A DNA stretch of 64,000 nt, taken from Kingdonia uniflora (Eukaryota > Streptophyta > Magnoliopsida > Ranunculales > Circaeasteraceae). The stretch is from positions 1,952,827-2,016,826 of the forward strand of contig JACGCM010001954.1 in assembly GCA_014058105.1 (NCBI GenBank). The letters run 5' to 3'. Positions 21,580-32,932 of the stretch are shown here, piece after piece (within the stretch, counting starts at the first letter, position 1; every line of letters begins with the position of its first letter). The translations under genes were made by a program, and so were the position numbers. The notes under the pieces are model-generated. The model made no database searches, was not told the origin of the DNA, and saw nothing but the letters and a program-made list of their open reading frames with translations.

Positions 21580-24500
21580 TTGTGCTACCCGTGATCAGGT
21601 CGAGTTAACGTAGGTACTTGGTGAGCTAGGTATCCGTAGGGATAGGAAGGTAGATTCCATAGTACCCAAAGTTTAGCGAGCTCATGAGAAAGAGCTATGG
21701 CTGAGGAAAAAGATCGTTTGACTGTTGATGATATCCTTACTGGTCCACCTCCTGTACATGAAAACATGAAACTGACTATTTGAAAGTCGAGAAAGTCAAC
21801 TCTGCAGAGTACACCTGCTATTAGGGTGGCGACCACTAAGCAAGAGATCGCAAAAACTATTTTTAGGGATATGGAGGAGAGACAGGACGTAAGTGTGGTT
21901 ACTCCTGCGGAGGCTGAAAACAACTTATTGAAGAGAAAGCGACATAAGGATGAGAGTAGCTCGCATTAATCCTCATGTTGCGGCCAAGATGAGAGTGCTG
22001 GAGCATAAATATTGCTTAATGGTTAGAACTGATTCGAAGCAGCTCAATAAAGAGTGTCAGGAACACACTTTTGCAGTATGTGTTCCATATCTTTAATTGT
22101 CTTGTATTCAGACTAAAAGCTATTGTTATGAACTTGTGCTCGTGTATAGTTTGCACTGGCAGTTCTTAACACTACTAAAGGGGGCAGCAAAGTACCTTAA
22201 TAAGAGGAGCCAGAAGTTTGGGGATCTTACCCAGAAGTTTGATACTCAATCAGCTTGTATTAGGGAGCTCAAAGCAGAGCTTGAGCTAGAGAAAAAGCAG
22301 AGAGTTAAAAATGCCAAGACTGTTGAAGATCGGTATGGAGTGATGTCTGAGCATGATGATATGATGTCACAGTCATGCCAGGCATTGATGGTGGAAAGAG
22401 ATTGTTTTGCTTAATCTTATTACCCTTTTGGGTTATCTTGTGCTGATGTCTAGCTGGGTCGATCTGGCAGATATGATAAGATATACTTTCCTACAGAGGT
22501 AGAAAGTGAAGTGGTGGTTAATGTTGTTGATCCAGCCAATATGCCTGTTACGCCTATTAAACCAGCTATAGCTGGTAAGAAGACATCGGATTCTCTAGCT
22601 TAGGTAGTCATTAGCAAGATTCTTTAAACAAACTGTAATACTCTGTTCTGAGCTATGTAGGTCATTTATCTTTGATTAGATTAAATTTTGTATGGTTGTA
22701 AAAATTTTCAATTTCATAGATGCTTTTAAAATGCTCTCCTTGCGAGCTTGTATGATAATGAAATATTTGTAATCTGTGTAGGAGATAGAGTGACTAAGAA
22801 AAACAAATTCCGAACTGGAGAGAACGTTGAGTAGAGCGAGGTAGGTTATGGCTCGTATTCAACAGGTTCTTAATAAAACTGAATATAAGATAAGGTAATT
22901 TAAATTTAATTTAAAGAAAACTTTTAAAGAGTTATATGACCTTCAGTGTAGATATGTTAAGACAAAAATAGAAAGGGATAAGGTGTTAAGAAAGGAGGAG
23001 TAAAGGGGAATATTAGTTCAAAAGACAAAAGAGTTAACCTATTTTAATGACCCGAGTGATAAGGCTAGGTGTCAAAGTATGTTGATTACCCAGACATTGT
23101 ATTTCGAGGTCGAAGTAGATAGTGAACGGGGTTTAAAAGAAGCCAATGTAGAACTCTTAAAGGAAAGAGGTATAGTTTCAGACCCAGCTTGAGTTGTGCT
23201 TTTAGCCCAAGAAGTACGTAATCATCATAGTTTAGAGGCGAGAAAATGTTAAGCTCGAGCTTGTGTCTGTTATATGGGGTGATGTAGAGCCTTTATCTGA
23301 TGTGTTTGGCTTTATATAAGATTGGAGGGCCATGAAAATTATGTTTTTCAGGATAAGAAAAGAGCAAATAGAGGTTCAGCAGTAATTAGAGGGTGAGTTA
23401 GAGTTACAGGATGTACTATAACAACATGTTGAGCAAAAACTGTTTTCAGCGACACGATTGTCGAAAGAAGTGACTGTTCGAATGGAGGTAAAAGCTAATG
23501 TGCGGGCTTTAGGTGTAGTGTAAAAGGAAATGCGCAAGTGGCTGCACAAGGCATATATGCAGTTCAAGGAGCATCTGTATCCATCACGAGCAAAAATTGT
23601 AGCTCGAGCAAAACATGAGCTTCATATAGAAAGTGTCATTAATTTTTATAGAGGGGAACTGGCGAGGGCAGAGAACGAATTTAGAAAGTTTGTAATGGAA
23701 TGTGGGAAGGATTTTGATGTTGAGAATGTCAAGGCTGAAAATATGTGGTTTACCGAAGGTGAAGAGGAAATTGTTGGTGAAAAACCCATTCCTAGATCGA
23801 GGGAATTGTCGCTAGAGGAGGATACGGAAGAGGTCGAGAGTCTGATACCTCGATCGCGGTGCAAACAATACGAGTAGGAGGTGGTGACCTTTATAGCCCC
23901 TATAGATGTTCAAGTAATGAATAGAAAGAGTTTGAGAGATAGAGGGTAGTCATCTTATATCTCAAAGAAGAAAAAATAGGGCATTCCAATTTGTTACCGG
24001 CCCTGCATATGTGTAAGATCTTTGTATATTGTTTCTTGATGATAAATAAAATTTGTTCTCTGTGATGATAAATAGAATAATGTATCAAAACTATTTAGAT
24101 ATCATGTTCCTGATTAAACTTGTTAACTATGATATGTAATCTGTTTGTATAAGCGAACTATTATAAATGTGAACTGTTATGATAGGTAGAGCTGGTAGCT
24201 ATTCAAAGTTAATGTGACGCGTTAAATGTTCAAAATGAATAATTGAACGCTGAACTAAATTCCTATCAGGGTGCACTAAAGAATGCTACTAAATTATAAG
24301 AAAAAGTAAAGGTGAAGATATCAGAAAAGCGGAATACAGTAATTCGTTTGACACACAATCTGCAATATAAAGAGGCTGAACTAGCCAGTCAACTAGAAAA
24401 GATAGAGGGACTAAAGGAAGTTATAAAGAAAAAGGATGTAGAGCTTTTAGGTACCTCTGAACAAATTAAACGACAAGGAGCATAATTAATTACTGTGTGA

Positions 24501-25420
24501 ACGTATAATACGGAGCTGTTAACGGTGTTATGGAAGGAAGAAATTAATGTGAAAGACTTGTAATTTTAGGAAAACATGTTGGAGACGGAGATAGCTGATA
24601 TACAAGTAACTGTTATAGAGACAAAAACTCATTCTCGAAAATATGAAGTCTTGTGGTTGGTTCCTAATATGATGATGAAAAAGGTGGAAGAACTCTGTAA
24701 TCAACAAAATGAAAGCTTAAACAAGACTTGGGGTAAGGTATATATACTAGAGCATACCATTCAGTCGCTGGAGCTAAATATTTTAGAGTATCAAGCGAAG
24801 ATCATGAAATTGTGTGATACGAATACTAAGTTGGATGCAGATCTCTGTAAGGCTTAAATAAGTCTTGATAAAAGTAAGATAAATAGAAATTATCGTGAGG
24901 CTGAGGTGGAGGGATTGATGTTTATGGTTTGTCATATGGACAAATTCATGATAGTGTTGGAGTCTCAGAATGCTGTGACGTTGAATGAAATACGAAAAGT
25001 GGATGAATTCTGCCAAAGTTTGGAAGCTATGCTGAAGAAAACTCAAGGTAAACTTAGTGAGTTTATTCATTCAAAAAAGGAGAAAAGTGAGGCAGGTGAT
25101 GTATACGAGAGAGATATGATAGCAGCTATTTTGTTTTTTGTATCAGAGTTCAATAGAATGGAAGCATAAAGTAGAACTGAATATGACAGTTTAGTTGCCA
25201 AAGGTGTATAGTACGAAATGACGTTGGTTCGATCGGAGTACCTATATCTCATGGTTTAAAGAATTGGAATTCTTAAAGAGAGAATGATTAGGGAAGGAAA
25301 ACAAATTGTTATTGGGAGAATGTTAGAGTTTATGCATGTTCGTCTGTATGGGGAGAGTTCACGAAATGATGGGAATCCTTTAGGTGATAGTTCAAGTGAC
25401 AGCTCGAGTGAGCATTGAGG
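21580..25420 (+). pseudogene. Antisense gene, coiled-coil exons of element B (decayed)
   Basis: A string of short + strand frames rich in Lys, Glu, Leu and Gln: 21700-21970 (M-A-E-E-K-D-R-L start, K-R-K-R-H-K end), 22160-22414 (E-L-K-A-E-L-E-L-E-K-K-Q-R), 23530-23877 (F-Y-R-G-E-L-A-R-A-E-N-E-F then an acidic tail), 24576-24857 and 24906-25169. All have heptad-like coiled-coil composition. They follow the conserved domain, as in element C. Exact exons cannot be set because stops are frequent. Confidence 0.45.
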
Positions 25421-25664
25421 CGTAATGATGTTTATAAGGGATTACTTGTATTATACGAAAGAAAATATGATGAATAGAGTGTACTAACGCAGGTCTGTTG
25501 CAAAAAGAATTATCTGTACTAACCTTGTGGTAAACCAATTGTGATGTATGAGAATGATTTCACATATTATCATAGAGTAGAGGGTTGGTTTGGCTGATGC
25601 TACAAACATTTTAAGAAAATAGAAGATCGGTTTGGCTGAAGTAATAAATGATCTGTAATATAAT

Positions 25665-26036
25665 AGAGGATTAATTTGGCTGAAGTAATAAACTATCTGT
25701 AATGTATTAGATGGGTAGTCAAATTGGTATGAACCAATAAGTGACCTGTAATATAATAGAGGATCAATTTGGCTGAAGCAACAAATAATTTGTAATGTAT
25801 TAGATGGGTGGTCAAATTGGGATAAACTAATAAGCGACCTGCAATGTAATAGAGGATTAATTTGGATGAAGCAACAAACGATCTGTAATGTATTAGATGG
25901 GTGGTCGAATTGGGATAAACCAATAAGCGACCTGTAATGTAATAGAGGATCAATTTGGCTGAAGCAACAAACAATTTGTAATATATTAGATGGGTAGTCG
26001 AATTGGGATGAACTAATAAGCGGCCTGTAATGTATA
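25665..26036. repeat. 93-bp tandem repeat, four copies, in element B
   Basis: Units start at 25665, 25758, 25851 and 25944 with AGAGGATTAATTTGG or AGAGGATCAATTTGG, giving a constant period of 93 bp; weaker copies extend left to about 25560. Each contains CTGTAATGTATTAGATGGGT. The array lies between the antisense gene and the end of the integrase. Because 93 is divisible by three, an open minus-strand frame of 31-residue repeats appears; I do not regard it as a gene. Confidence 0.9.
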
Positions 26037-26379
26037 AAAGTAGGGTGAAACCAATGGTAATCTGTAATATTTAAAAATGTAATCTATATATAGAAGTACT
26101 TGATTGATATATTAGAAAAGTACTTTAATCTAGGGCAATCAGACACAAGTACTTCATTATTACAAGATTGACGAGTAAAGAATGTTTGATGGAGTACTGT
26201 ATGAAGTAGTAGAAAGTACTCAAATGTATGGTGATCAAACATAAGTATTTCATTTATGTAAGATTAGCATACAAGATGATAGATTTATTTAGAATGAGTA
26301 CACTGTGATAGATTATTATATTTGATAGAGCTTTAATCTCCGAGTGTTCCAAGGATTAAGTACTCGTTCCCCAAGTTCA

Positions 26380-27660
26380 TTTGCAAGGTTATAAGAGCCA
26401 AATCTTCTTTTTGCAATAACGATAAAAGGTTTTTCCCAGTTTTTAGCGAGTCTTCCAGCATTGGCTTCTTTCCTGTGTTTGGAACCATCTCGGGTGAATG
26501 AGATCTTTTATTTCAAACTCTCTATAACGAACTCGTTTGTTATAAGATCGGGCTAAAGCCTGGTAGTATCTTCCCAAGTTCATGATTGTTCTGTTTCTAG
26601 TTTCCTCGATCCAAATCATGTTATATGCAAACTGGAATTTATTTTCTTTATTTGTCATTGTATGGTCACGCAATGGGTGACGATATTGAGTGGGGATTAT
26701 TCCCTCAGTACCATATGCCAAAAATAATTATGTGCATCCAGTCGATACCCAAGGCATCATACGACATGCCCATAATATATGTGGTAACTCTTGTACCCAG
26801 TTACCTTTCTTCTTAGTCAACCGCTTTTTTAGCCCATCGACGAAAGTTCAATTACTTATTTTGGCCTAACCATTTCCCTGTGGGTAGTATGGATTGAATG
26901 GAGAGTGGATAATGTTGTGCTAATTGAGGAACTCAATGACTCTGGAACCAACAAATTGAGGTTCATTATCAATTCTGATGAAATGGGGGCAGCCAAAACC
27001 AATGATGATGGTTTCCCATATAAACTTGATGACTTCGTCTTCTCGTGTGTGACACAGAGGGACTGCTTCAACCCATTTAGTAAAGTAATCCTTTGCTACT
27101 ATGAGGTACTTCCTTTTACCTGGTTCAGTGGGGAGTTCTCCAATGAGGTCGAGGGCCCATCTTCTGAAGGGTCAAACAACGTTGCTAGAATGGAGCTCAA
27201 ATGCTGGAACTCAAATTTGGGGTCTATGTTTTTGGCAGGCATCACATTTGCCTGCAAATTTGATTGCTTGAGTTTTATTTTAGGCCACAATACTCCTTGA
27301 GTAAGAGCTCGATTGGCCAAAGATCATCCTATTGTATGGGAACCGTAAGTACCTTCGTGAAGTTCATGCAGGAATTTTTGAGCCTCTTTGTTCGATAAAC
27401 ATTTAAGATATGGTCGTGGGACTAATATTTTATAAAGTAAATTATCGACTACGACTTATCACTTAGCATTATCGAGCATACGTCTTCTTTTAGTAGGATC
27501 TTTAGGAAGTTCACTGTCAACTTATTTTAAGGTTTGATATATGTAAGAAAAGGTTGTCTCCAATCATCCTCGTCCTCTTCAACTCCCCCTATATTAACAA
27601 AATTCGAGCTGATGATGTTAATACTAGGGGTGGATATTACTTTGATCTTGAGATATCAAG
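26380..27660 (-). pseudogene. Integrase of element B, catalytic Glu replaced by Lys
   Basis: The zinc-binding part (about 27250-27420) reads LHELHEGTYGSHTIG, then LANRALTQGVLWPKI. The core reads KDYFTKWVEAVPLCHTRED, FIRIDNEPQF and YYPQGNG-stop-AKISN; the expected Glu of the catalytic triad is Lys (codon AAA). The C-terminal part (26443-26721) has AYGTEGIIP, ARSYNKRVRYREFEIKDL. At least four in-frame stops occur. The + strand frame over 26905-27300 is only its shadow. Confidence 0.85.
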
Positions 27661-28004
27661 CTTCTGTGCCGAGGACTCCTGCCAAGTAAGCAAGAAAATT
27701 AGAATGGCAGTTCTCTCTGTGAGGTAAATGTGTGATGGTAGCCTTCTTAAATCTACACATTCGGTCGACTACTGCTGTTGCATAATCAATCATTTCCTAT
27801 TCTTCGGAAAATTTTCTGTAAAATGGTTCACGATGAGCAAAGAGTCTGTGTACACTGATAATTTAGATACTCTAATCTCTGGAGTCATGTCTAGACCATG
27901 AATTAATGGCTCATATTCGGCTATATTATATGTAGCCTCAAAGTTGAGTCTGATTACTTTCTCAGTTCTATCATCAGAAGGAGTAATAAGTACGAAACCT
28001 ATAA
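27661..28004 (-). pseudogene. Second RNase H-like domain of element B, C-terminal part
   Basis: From the element C border leftwards it reads GFVLITPSDDRTEKVIRLNF, AEYEPLIHGLD and KLSVYTDSLLIVNHF. It continues the fragment at 41588-41760 after removal of element C, in the same frame. Confidence 0.8.
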
Positions 28005-28585
28005 TGGCCTAATTCTGTAAGCTCGAAGTGGCTTGGAATTAGCTCTTACACCAATGCACCTATGAAAAAATCTAATAGAAAGCAAGAAATGACAGAGGTG
28101 ATTTAGAGTAGAAAACCTCTAAAAAGGTTAAAAACCACGACCTCCAGTTGAGGATTTTTATAATAGTGAATTTTATTGCTTGAGGCTGATATCTTATTAC
28201 AAGTGATCTCTTGACTTAGAAATGTTTGATCTTGTGAATAAGAAGTTTGAAGTTTTGAGAATCTAGAAAATATAGTTTTCTTGTCTCTTCTAGAACTTCT
28301 TCTTTCTATTGGCCTTCTCCACAGTTCTTCATCTTGCTGAAACACGTTCTTTGAATAATGAGGTTAGTGGAGGTTGACTGGGTAACTATTAAGTTCATGA
28401 GAGGCAGGTGTCTTTGACCTGTTATGGTATTTCTGTTTAAGCTCGACCCATAATTTTTATCAGTTCGTGGAGTAGGTGGCTATGTTGACTGGAGAAGTCA
28501 TGTCGAGAATGCGTGAGTCTGATATGGAGGTAATTCAAACTGGAGACAACTCTATTTAGGTAAGATTAAGGGGTAGGCCCCTATA
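28005..28585 (-). repeat. Left LTR of element C (about 581 bp)
   Basis: It starts TGGCCTAATTCTG and ends GGGGTAGGCCCCTATA. It matches 40973-41587 along its length; the right copy has about 29 extra bases near 41250 (around GGTAATTTCTCGTG). By eye about 90% identical. Confidence 0.8.
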
Positions 28586-29560
28586 ATCGCCCCCTCATAA
28601 CCAAAGTCACGAGTGGCTTTGGCTGAGAAAGAATCTTTAGGTATATGGGTATTCGGGTTAGAAATTTGAATAATGAAGGCAGTCATAATGGTGTTTGGCT
28701 GCTTGGAAAATGTGCATGTTATGTAAGGATGTACGTGCATTGAATGTTGATAGAAATGTTGATGGAAATATTGATATGTACGACGGTTAGGGTTTAAAGA
28801 GTTGGTTTAAGCACTGAATCTCCTGCTTTCATAGTTTCCATTTGAAGTTCGTCTAGACATCGACCAAACTCATGGGATGGAGGATATTCGTTGTTTCCAA
28901 TATCTACTTGTATCAGGGTAAAAGATTACTAAAGTAGAAGGAACTGAGGGATTTAATGTTTTGGAGTGCCTGAAAAACTAATTAGCTATAAAAGCACTCG
29001 AAAAACTTATTATCTGTAAAGTACCTGAAATTTGAGTCCTTAAAAGACTTGTTATCTGTAAATTACCTGATGTTTGAGTCCTTGAAAGACTTGTTATCTG
29101 TAAAGTACTTGTAACTTGATTCGAGATGAATAAAATTTGTTATCCAAATTTTGTGTTGATATAGATTAAATTAACTCTGGAAATTGAGTTGTATGATCCA
29201 AAAACATTTGAATATTAGATAAAATGAAATGTATGAGATTAGAGTGTATACTATGTTTTTGTAATAATCGAACTGTTAGAAATTTGCTTGTAATGTAAAA
29301 ATATGTGTCAAGTGGCAAATATGATTTGACCTGGGGGCTAGAAATTTGGGGGAGAGAAAATTATAGAAATTTCATAATGTAAAATTGATCTCGGAGAGGT
29401 TGTTCTAGAATATCAGACTTGAAAAGGACAAGTTCGATTTGGAATAGTAAGAAACGACTGAGGTGGATAGGGAGAGATATGTTTAAATAACTTTTCTCAA
29501 GATATTAGGGTTTCTGTTACGAGATAATAGGATAATATCATAACTTGTGGGGAATTGGTA
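28586..29560. other. Non-coding part of element C
   Basis: Between the left LTR and the first antisense promoter I see no gene. It begins ATCGCCCCCTCATAACC and contains the tandem repeats at 28965-29115. Confidence 0.6.
28965..29115. repeat. Short tandem repeats of about 42 bp in element C
   Basis: Two full units containing CTTGTTATCTGTAAA and TTTGAGTCCTT(A/G)AAAG are preceded by two shorter, diverged units (CTAATTAGCTATAAA and CTTATTATCTGTAAA). Confidence 0.7.
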
Positions 29561-29569
29561 GTAAAAATG

Positions 29570-29577
29570 TATAAATA
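29570..29577 (+). promoter_or_regulatory. TATA box ahead of the antisense small ORF of element C
   Basis: TATAAATA on the + strand lies about 100 bp before the conserved small ORF, matching the arrangement at 19183 in element B. Confidence 0.4.
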
Positions 29578-29649
29578 AGGGTGGAAGACCTGCCAAATAA
29601 GTTGAAGGAATAAGAATTGTATGGACCCGATTTGAGAGAATTTGTTATG

Positions 29650-29970
29650 CTGCTGAAGGTCGGTTAGCAATAAAGATCACTTAAGTACAAAAGTGGATTT
29701 TTGGATTGCTAGATTATGATGCAGAACTGCCAGTGAGGGAGGTTCAACTTGAAGGTTTAGATGGGATTGGGAAAGAACACGAGTATGAACTTCGATTCTA
29801 TGAAGAGATGTTTTGATAAATTGTGTTGGATCCTGCAACTCGAAAAGTTTATGTGAGAGAGATTGTTGTAGAGAAGATTGAAATGGAAGATGTGAGGATT
29901 ACTGGAGGATATTTGATTAGATATGGTTCCCTAGATCATCGAAGTTTTTTTAGATATAATTATATGTGAG
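29650..29970 (+). pseudogene. Antisense small ORF of element C, unknown family
   Basis: The frame reads YDAELPVREVQLEGLDGIG, EHEYELRFYEEMF, a stop, then VLDPATRKVYVREIVVEKIE and TGGYLIRYGSLDHRSFF. The N-terminal half pairs with small ORF 2 of element B and the C-terminal half with small ORF 1 of B, so these are three copies of one uncharacterised protein of about 100 residues. No signal peptide or membrane segment is seen. Confidence 0.45.
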
Positions 29971-30272
29971 GTAAATAAAGAATAAATGTAAATAGAGGTC
30001 ACATAATGTATGTAATTATATGAGTTTGAATAATTTAAAGGAAAATAAAATAAGAATAAGAGTTAAATAGATCCTCTATTTTTGTGAATATTGTTTGTGA
30101 CTGCTGTGAAAAATGAATTTTAAAATATTTGAAAATTTTCTATGAGAGCTTCGGAAATGGCGTTATTGTTGTTATAAGTAGAAGAAGTAAGCATAGAAAA
30201 AGTAGAGAGCTTCTGATTTTGTCCCTTATGTAAAAGGTGTAAAAACTCAGTTGGGTGTAAGCATGAGTCATC

Positions 30273-30720
30273 ATGAGTGTGGTTAGGTCAGAGGGAGATT
30301 TGGAAATGAGGGATAAAAATATATTAAAATATAAGGCAAAGGGCAATAATGGGAAGCCATTTTTACCGAAAAGGTGCAAGACGTTTGACATGGATAGTGG
30401 AAGGGATGCTCCGATTCCAAAACCGAGGACGGCTCATACGAGACTCAATAACTGCCAATAGTTAGAGAGAGAAAATACAAAAGCTGTTTCATCTTCATCA
30501 TTCAAACGTTTCTCAACTTCTGAAAACTTGAAGAGCAGTGAGAGAGGAAGGAAAATGAAAGGCAAAAATAACAGAGAAACTCGTGATGATTTAATTGAAA
30601 GTGATTGACAGTCAAAGCATGAGAAAGTTGTTAAGACTGAGTCACGAAGGTGGTTATATAGCAGCATTGCGAGGGAAGGATTTGGCGCTACCTCGGATTC
30701 GTATTCTGACATAGAAGGTT
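30273..30720 (+). pseudogene. First exon-like ORF of the antisense gene, element C
   Basis: From M-S-V-V-R-S-E-G-D-L it runs 62 residues to a stop and then continues in frame-related pieces: basic and Ser-rich (K-A-V-S-S-S-S-F-K-R-F-S) up to S-D-S-Y-S-D-I-E-G. It is likely the N-terminal part of the antisense protein. It has no recognisable fold. Confidence 0.35.
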
Positions 30721-31019
30721 AATATAGAATTTGTGTTGTAGGTATGTGTTTTTGAAGACCATATTCTGTATTTAGGCAAATCTAAAAATTACTATTTATA
30801 GTAATCTATGAAAACCTATTTGGGATATGATATATGAAAGATATTTGTATGAAGATGATGTTTATGTAAAAGATAATTATAGATACCTGGACCTGTATGT
30901 AGGTTAATCGCGAGGAGAGTTTGTGTAGGATAAAATCCCTTTGTGTAGTTAATAAGGTGAGTTCCCCTGTTAATAAGGCATCGACATCTGGTCAGTCGAC
31001 TGAGTCTAAGATTGAAATG

Positions 31020-31735
31020 TCTAATAGCAAGGAAGAAGTGGGTGTTTATTAATTTCCAAATTTCCTAAGAAGATTGGTATCCTATCCACCTTGTTCTGAT
31101 GTATTCAAAGAGTTTTGTAAAACCAAGGCTTCTATAGGAGGTAGATGGGGTAACTGTATTGAATACGCTGGTAGGCAATTTAGGGGTTGCACTATAGCAA
31201 CGGGAGAGGAATATTTTTATTTGTTGGCTGATTTAGAGAAGGATAAATGGGATAGAGAAATAGATAAATCGATCTCTATGGAGTATTTTGATGGGAATGT
31301 TCAGAGTGAACTTTCAGAGTATTTTTTATGCTACCTGTCTCAGTTGGAGTACGGGTTGAGTCTTCCCCTTAGTAATCTGGCAAAAAGGATTACGAACCTC
31401 ATCGGGGCATGTCCTGCTCAGATGAACGAGAACATGTAGGAGGTGATAAATGTTTATGAACCTATAAATACATGGTGGGAAGGAGATGGGAGAAGGAGGA
31501 GGATATCCTCTGAGGAAGTGTTACAGTTTTATGAGCTAAAAAACTATTCTGCAAGTGGAGGGGCATATTTCTTTGCGAACTCGACTCGGCCTCGCTTCTT
31601 CGATCTGAGCTCAGCAGGTCGACCATGGAATGATAATGTGATATGGGTGAAGGGTAATTGCCTTCAGAGAGATGACGAAGAACCCATGGAACTTATGTTT
31701 AGAACTATAAAGCAAAGTAAGTATAACAATGTATA
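31020..31735 (+). pseudogene. Antisense gene, conserved 'putative gypsy type transposon'-like domain, element C
   Basis: One almost open reading of about 220 residues, with a single stop at 31437 (between N-E-N-M and E-V-I-N-V, likely TGG to TAG). Motifs in order: EYFLCYLSQLEYGLSLPLS, ITNLIGACPAQMNENM, VLQFYELKNYSASGGAYFF, RPRFFDLSSAGRPWNDN and VIWVKGNC. A strong donor GTAAGTAT begins at 31717 and a plausible acceptor ends at 31814. It resembles the plant 'putative gypsy type transposon' domain known from antisense ORFs of Tat/Retand elements. The molecular function is unknown. Confidence 0.65.
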
Positions 31736-31814
31736 ATATATGAGATTGATAGTTGAAATTGTATGATGTTCTGCTGATGATAATGTTTTGTGAATGGCAC
31801 CTCCCAAATCACAG

Positions 31815-32302
31815 GTGACGAGGAAAGAGTCGTTGTTGGATACAGTTGCTCAAGAAGAGATAGAGCTTAAGACAGTACTGGAAGAACTTGGCATTAGCAG
31901 GAAGAAGCATGTTAACAACTGAGCCGAAAAGTTTAAAAATCTCAGTCGACGAGGCTAATGGCGAGCGCTGATGGGCGTAAGATGAAAGAAACTGATTGGG
32001 AAAGGCAAGGGAACTTGCCCATGGCCTCTGGAATGGATTACACAGGATTACCGGAGTCTACTACGTTATGTAAGCTAGCTCGAACGTTTCCAAACAAGCA
32101 AATGTTGAAGTACCCTTCGACCTCTGGAACCACGGGAAGTGGCAAGGCCATAGGAAAGGTGAAAAAGAGAAGGGTTGAACCTTCACAAATATTGGGGATG
32201 AAGGTCGTAGAAGATCGACCTATTATGGAGGACGATTTGAAAGAGGTGGAGAAAAAGGCCAAGTTGGCAGTTCTCCACGGGGAAGAGGAGATGAGCAAAA
32301 TG
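31815..32302 (+). pseudogene. Antisense gene, linker exon of element C
   Basis: After the acceptor at 31814 a charged segment reads ESLLDTVAQEEIELKTVLEE. After frame changes an open frame from 31958 carries KKRRVEPSQILGMKVVEDRP and ends E-E-E-M-S-K-M at a GTAGGT donor (32303). The middle is rich in Pro, Ser, Gly and Lys and looks disordered. Confidence 0.45.
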
Positions 32303-32386
32303 GTAGGTTCATATTCCAGAATACGTGATTAAAATTTTGTATTGCGGATCGAGCTAATAAGAAGGTCAATTTTGTTTGTTTTGCAG

Positions 32387-32821
32387 GCTGCTCGCCTGAT
32401 GAAGGGAATATGCCTCTGGGTCAAGGAGGAGAGTGCTAAGCTAAAAAGGAAGAAGGTCGAGCTTGAAAGAAACGTAGCTCGATTGAAAATTAATTTGCTC
32501 AAAGAGGGAAAATAGATAGAGGCCCTTAAAGCTTCGCAAGTGGTAGAGATCAACAATCTATATGTAGAAGCAAGAGCAAACTTGGAGGAGGTGGTAGCTA
32601 TGTACGATAGACTCGAGCGCTACCTTATATCAAAAGGATATTCTGAAGATGAGGTGGATGTCATTAGGGCCGACACCTATGTGGAGAAGGAAGGATAAAG
32701 AGATTAAAGATGTTGTTGTTGGCGTTGTGGACGGCCTGGACGGTGTCTCTCCTCAAATGGTGAGAGACAACCACGGGGATGACAACGAGCGTCTTGAAGG
32801 GGAAAATGAGAAGGTAGAGTA
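32387..32821 (+). pseudogene. Antisense gene, coiled-coil exon and C-terminus of element C
   Basis: After TTGCAG (acceptor at 32386) it reads AARLMKGICLWVKEESAKLK and a coiled coil, then YLISKGYSEDEVDVIRADTY. After one frameshift near 32695 comes the acidic tail with VVDGLDGVSPQMVRDN and G-E-N-E-K-V-E, stop at 32819-32821. The intron 32303-32386 is 84 bp and phase 0. The ending recalls C-termini I have seen in plant retrotransposon-encoded coiled-coil proteins. Confidence 0.5.
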
Positions 32822-32932
32822 GTGTGATGGTTTTGTGACATTATGAGTTTTAGGGATGTTGTAAACTGATGAGATATTGCATGTTGGATAGAATTTTGTA
32901 GGCTAAGTTCTTTTTTGTAAACCATGTTGTAG

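Noticed and set aside
25693..25974. Minus-strand frame of three 31-residue repeats
   Set aside because: The 93-bp repeat length is a multiple of three, so any open frame repeats. No start context or domain supports a gene.
25560..26036. CRISPR-like array
   Set aside because: The units are contiguous 93-mers without unique spacers, in a plant retrotransposon.
26905..27300. 131-residue open frame on the + strand
   Set aside because: It lies exactly antisense to the integrase core of element B, whose motifs are clear on the minus strand.
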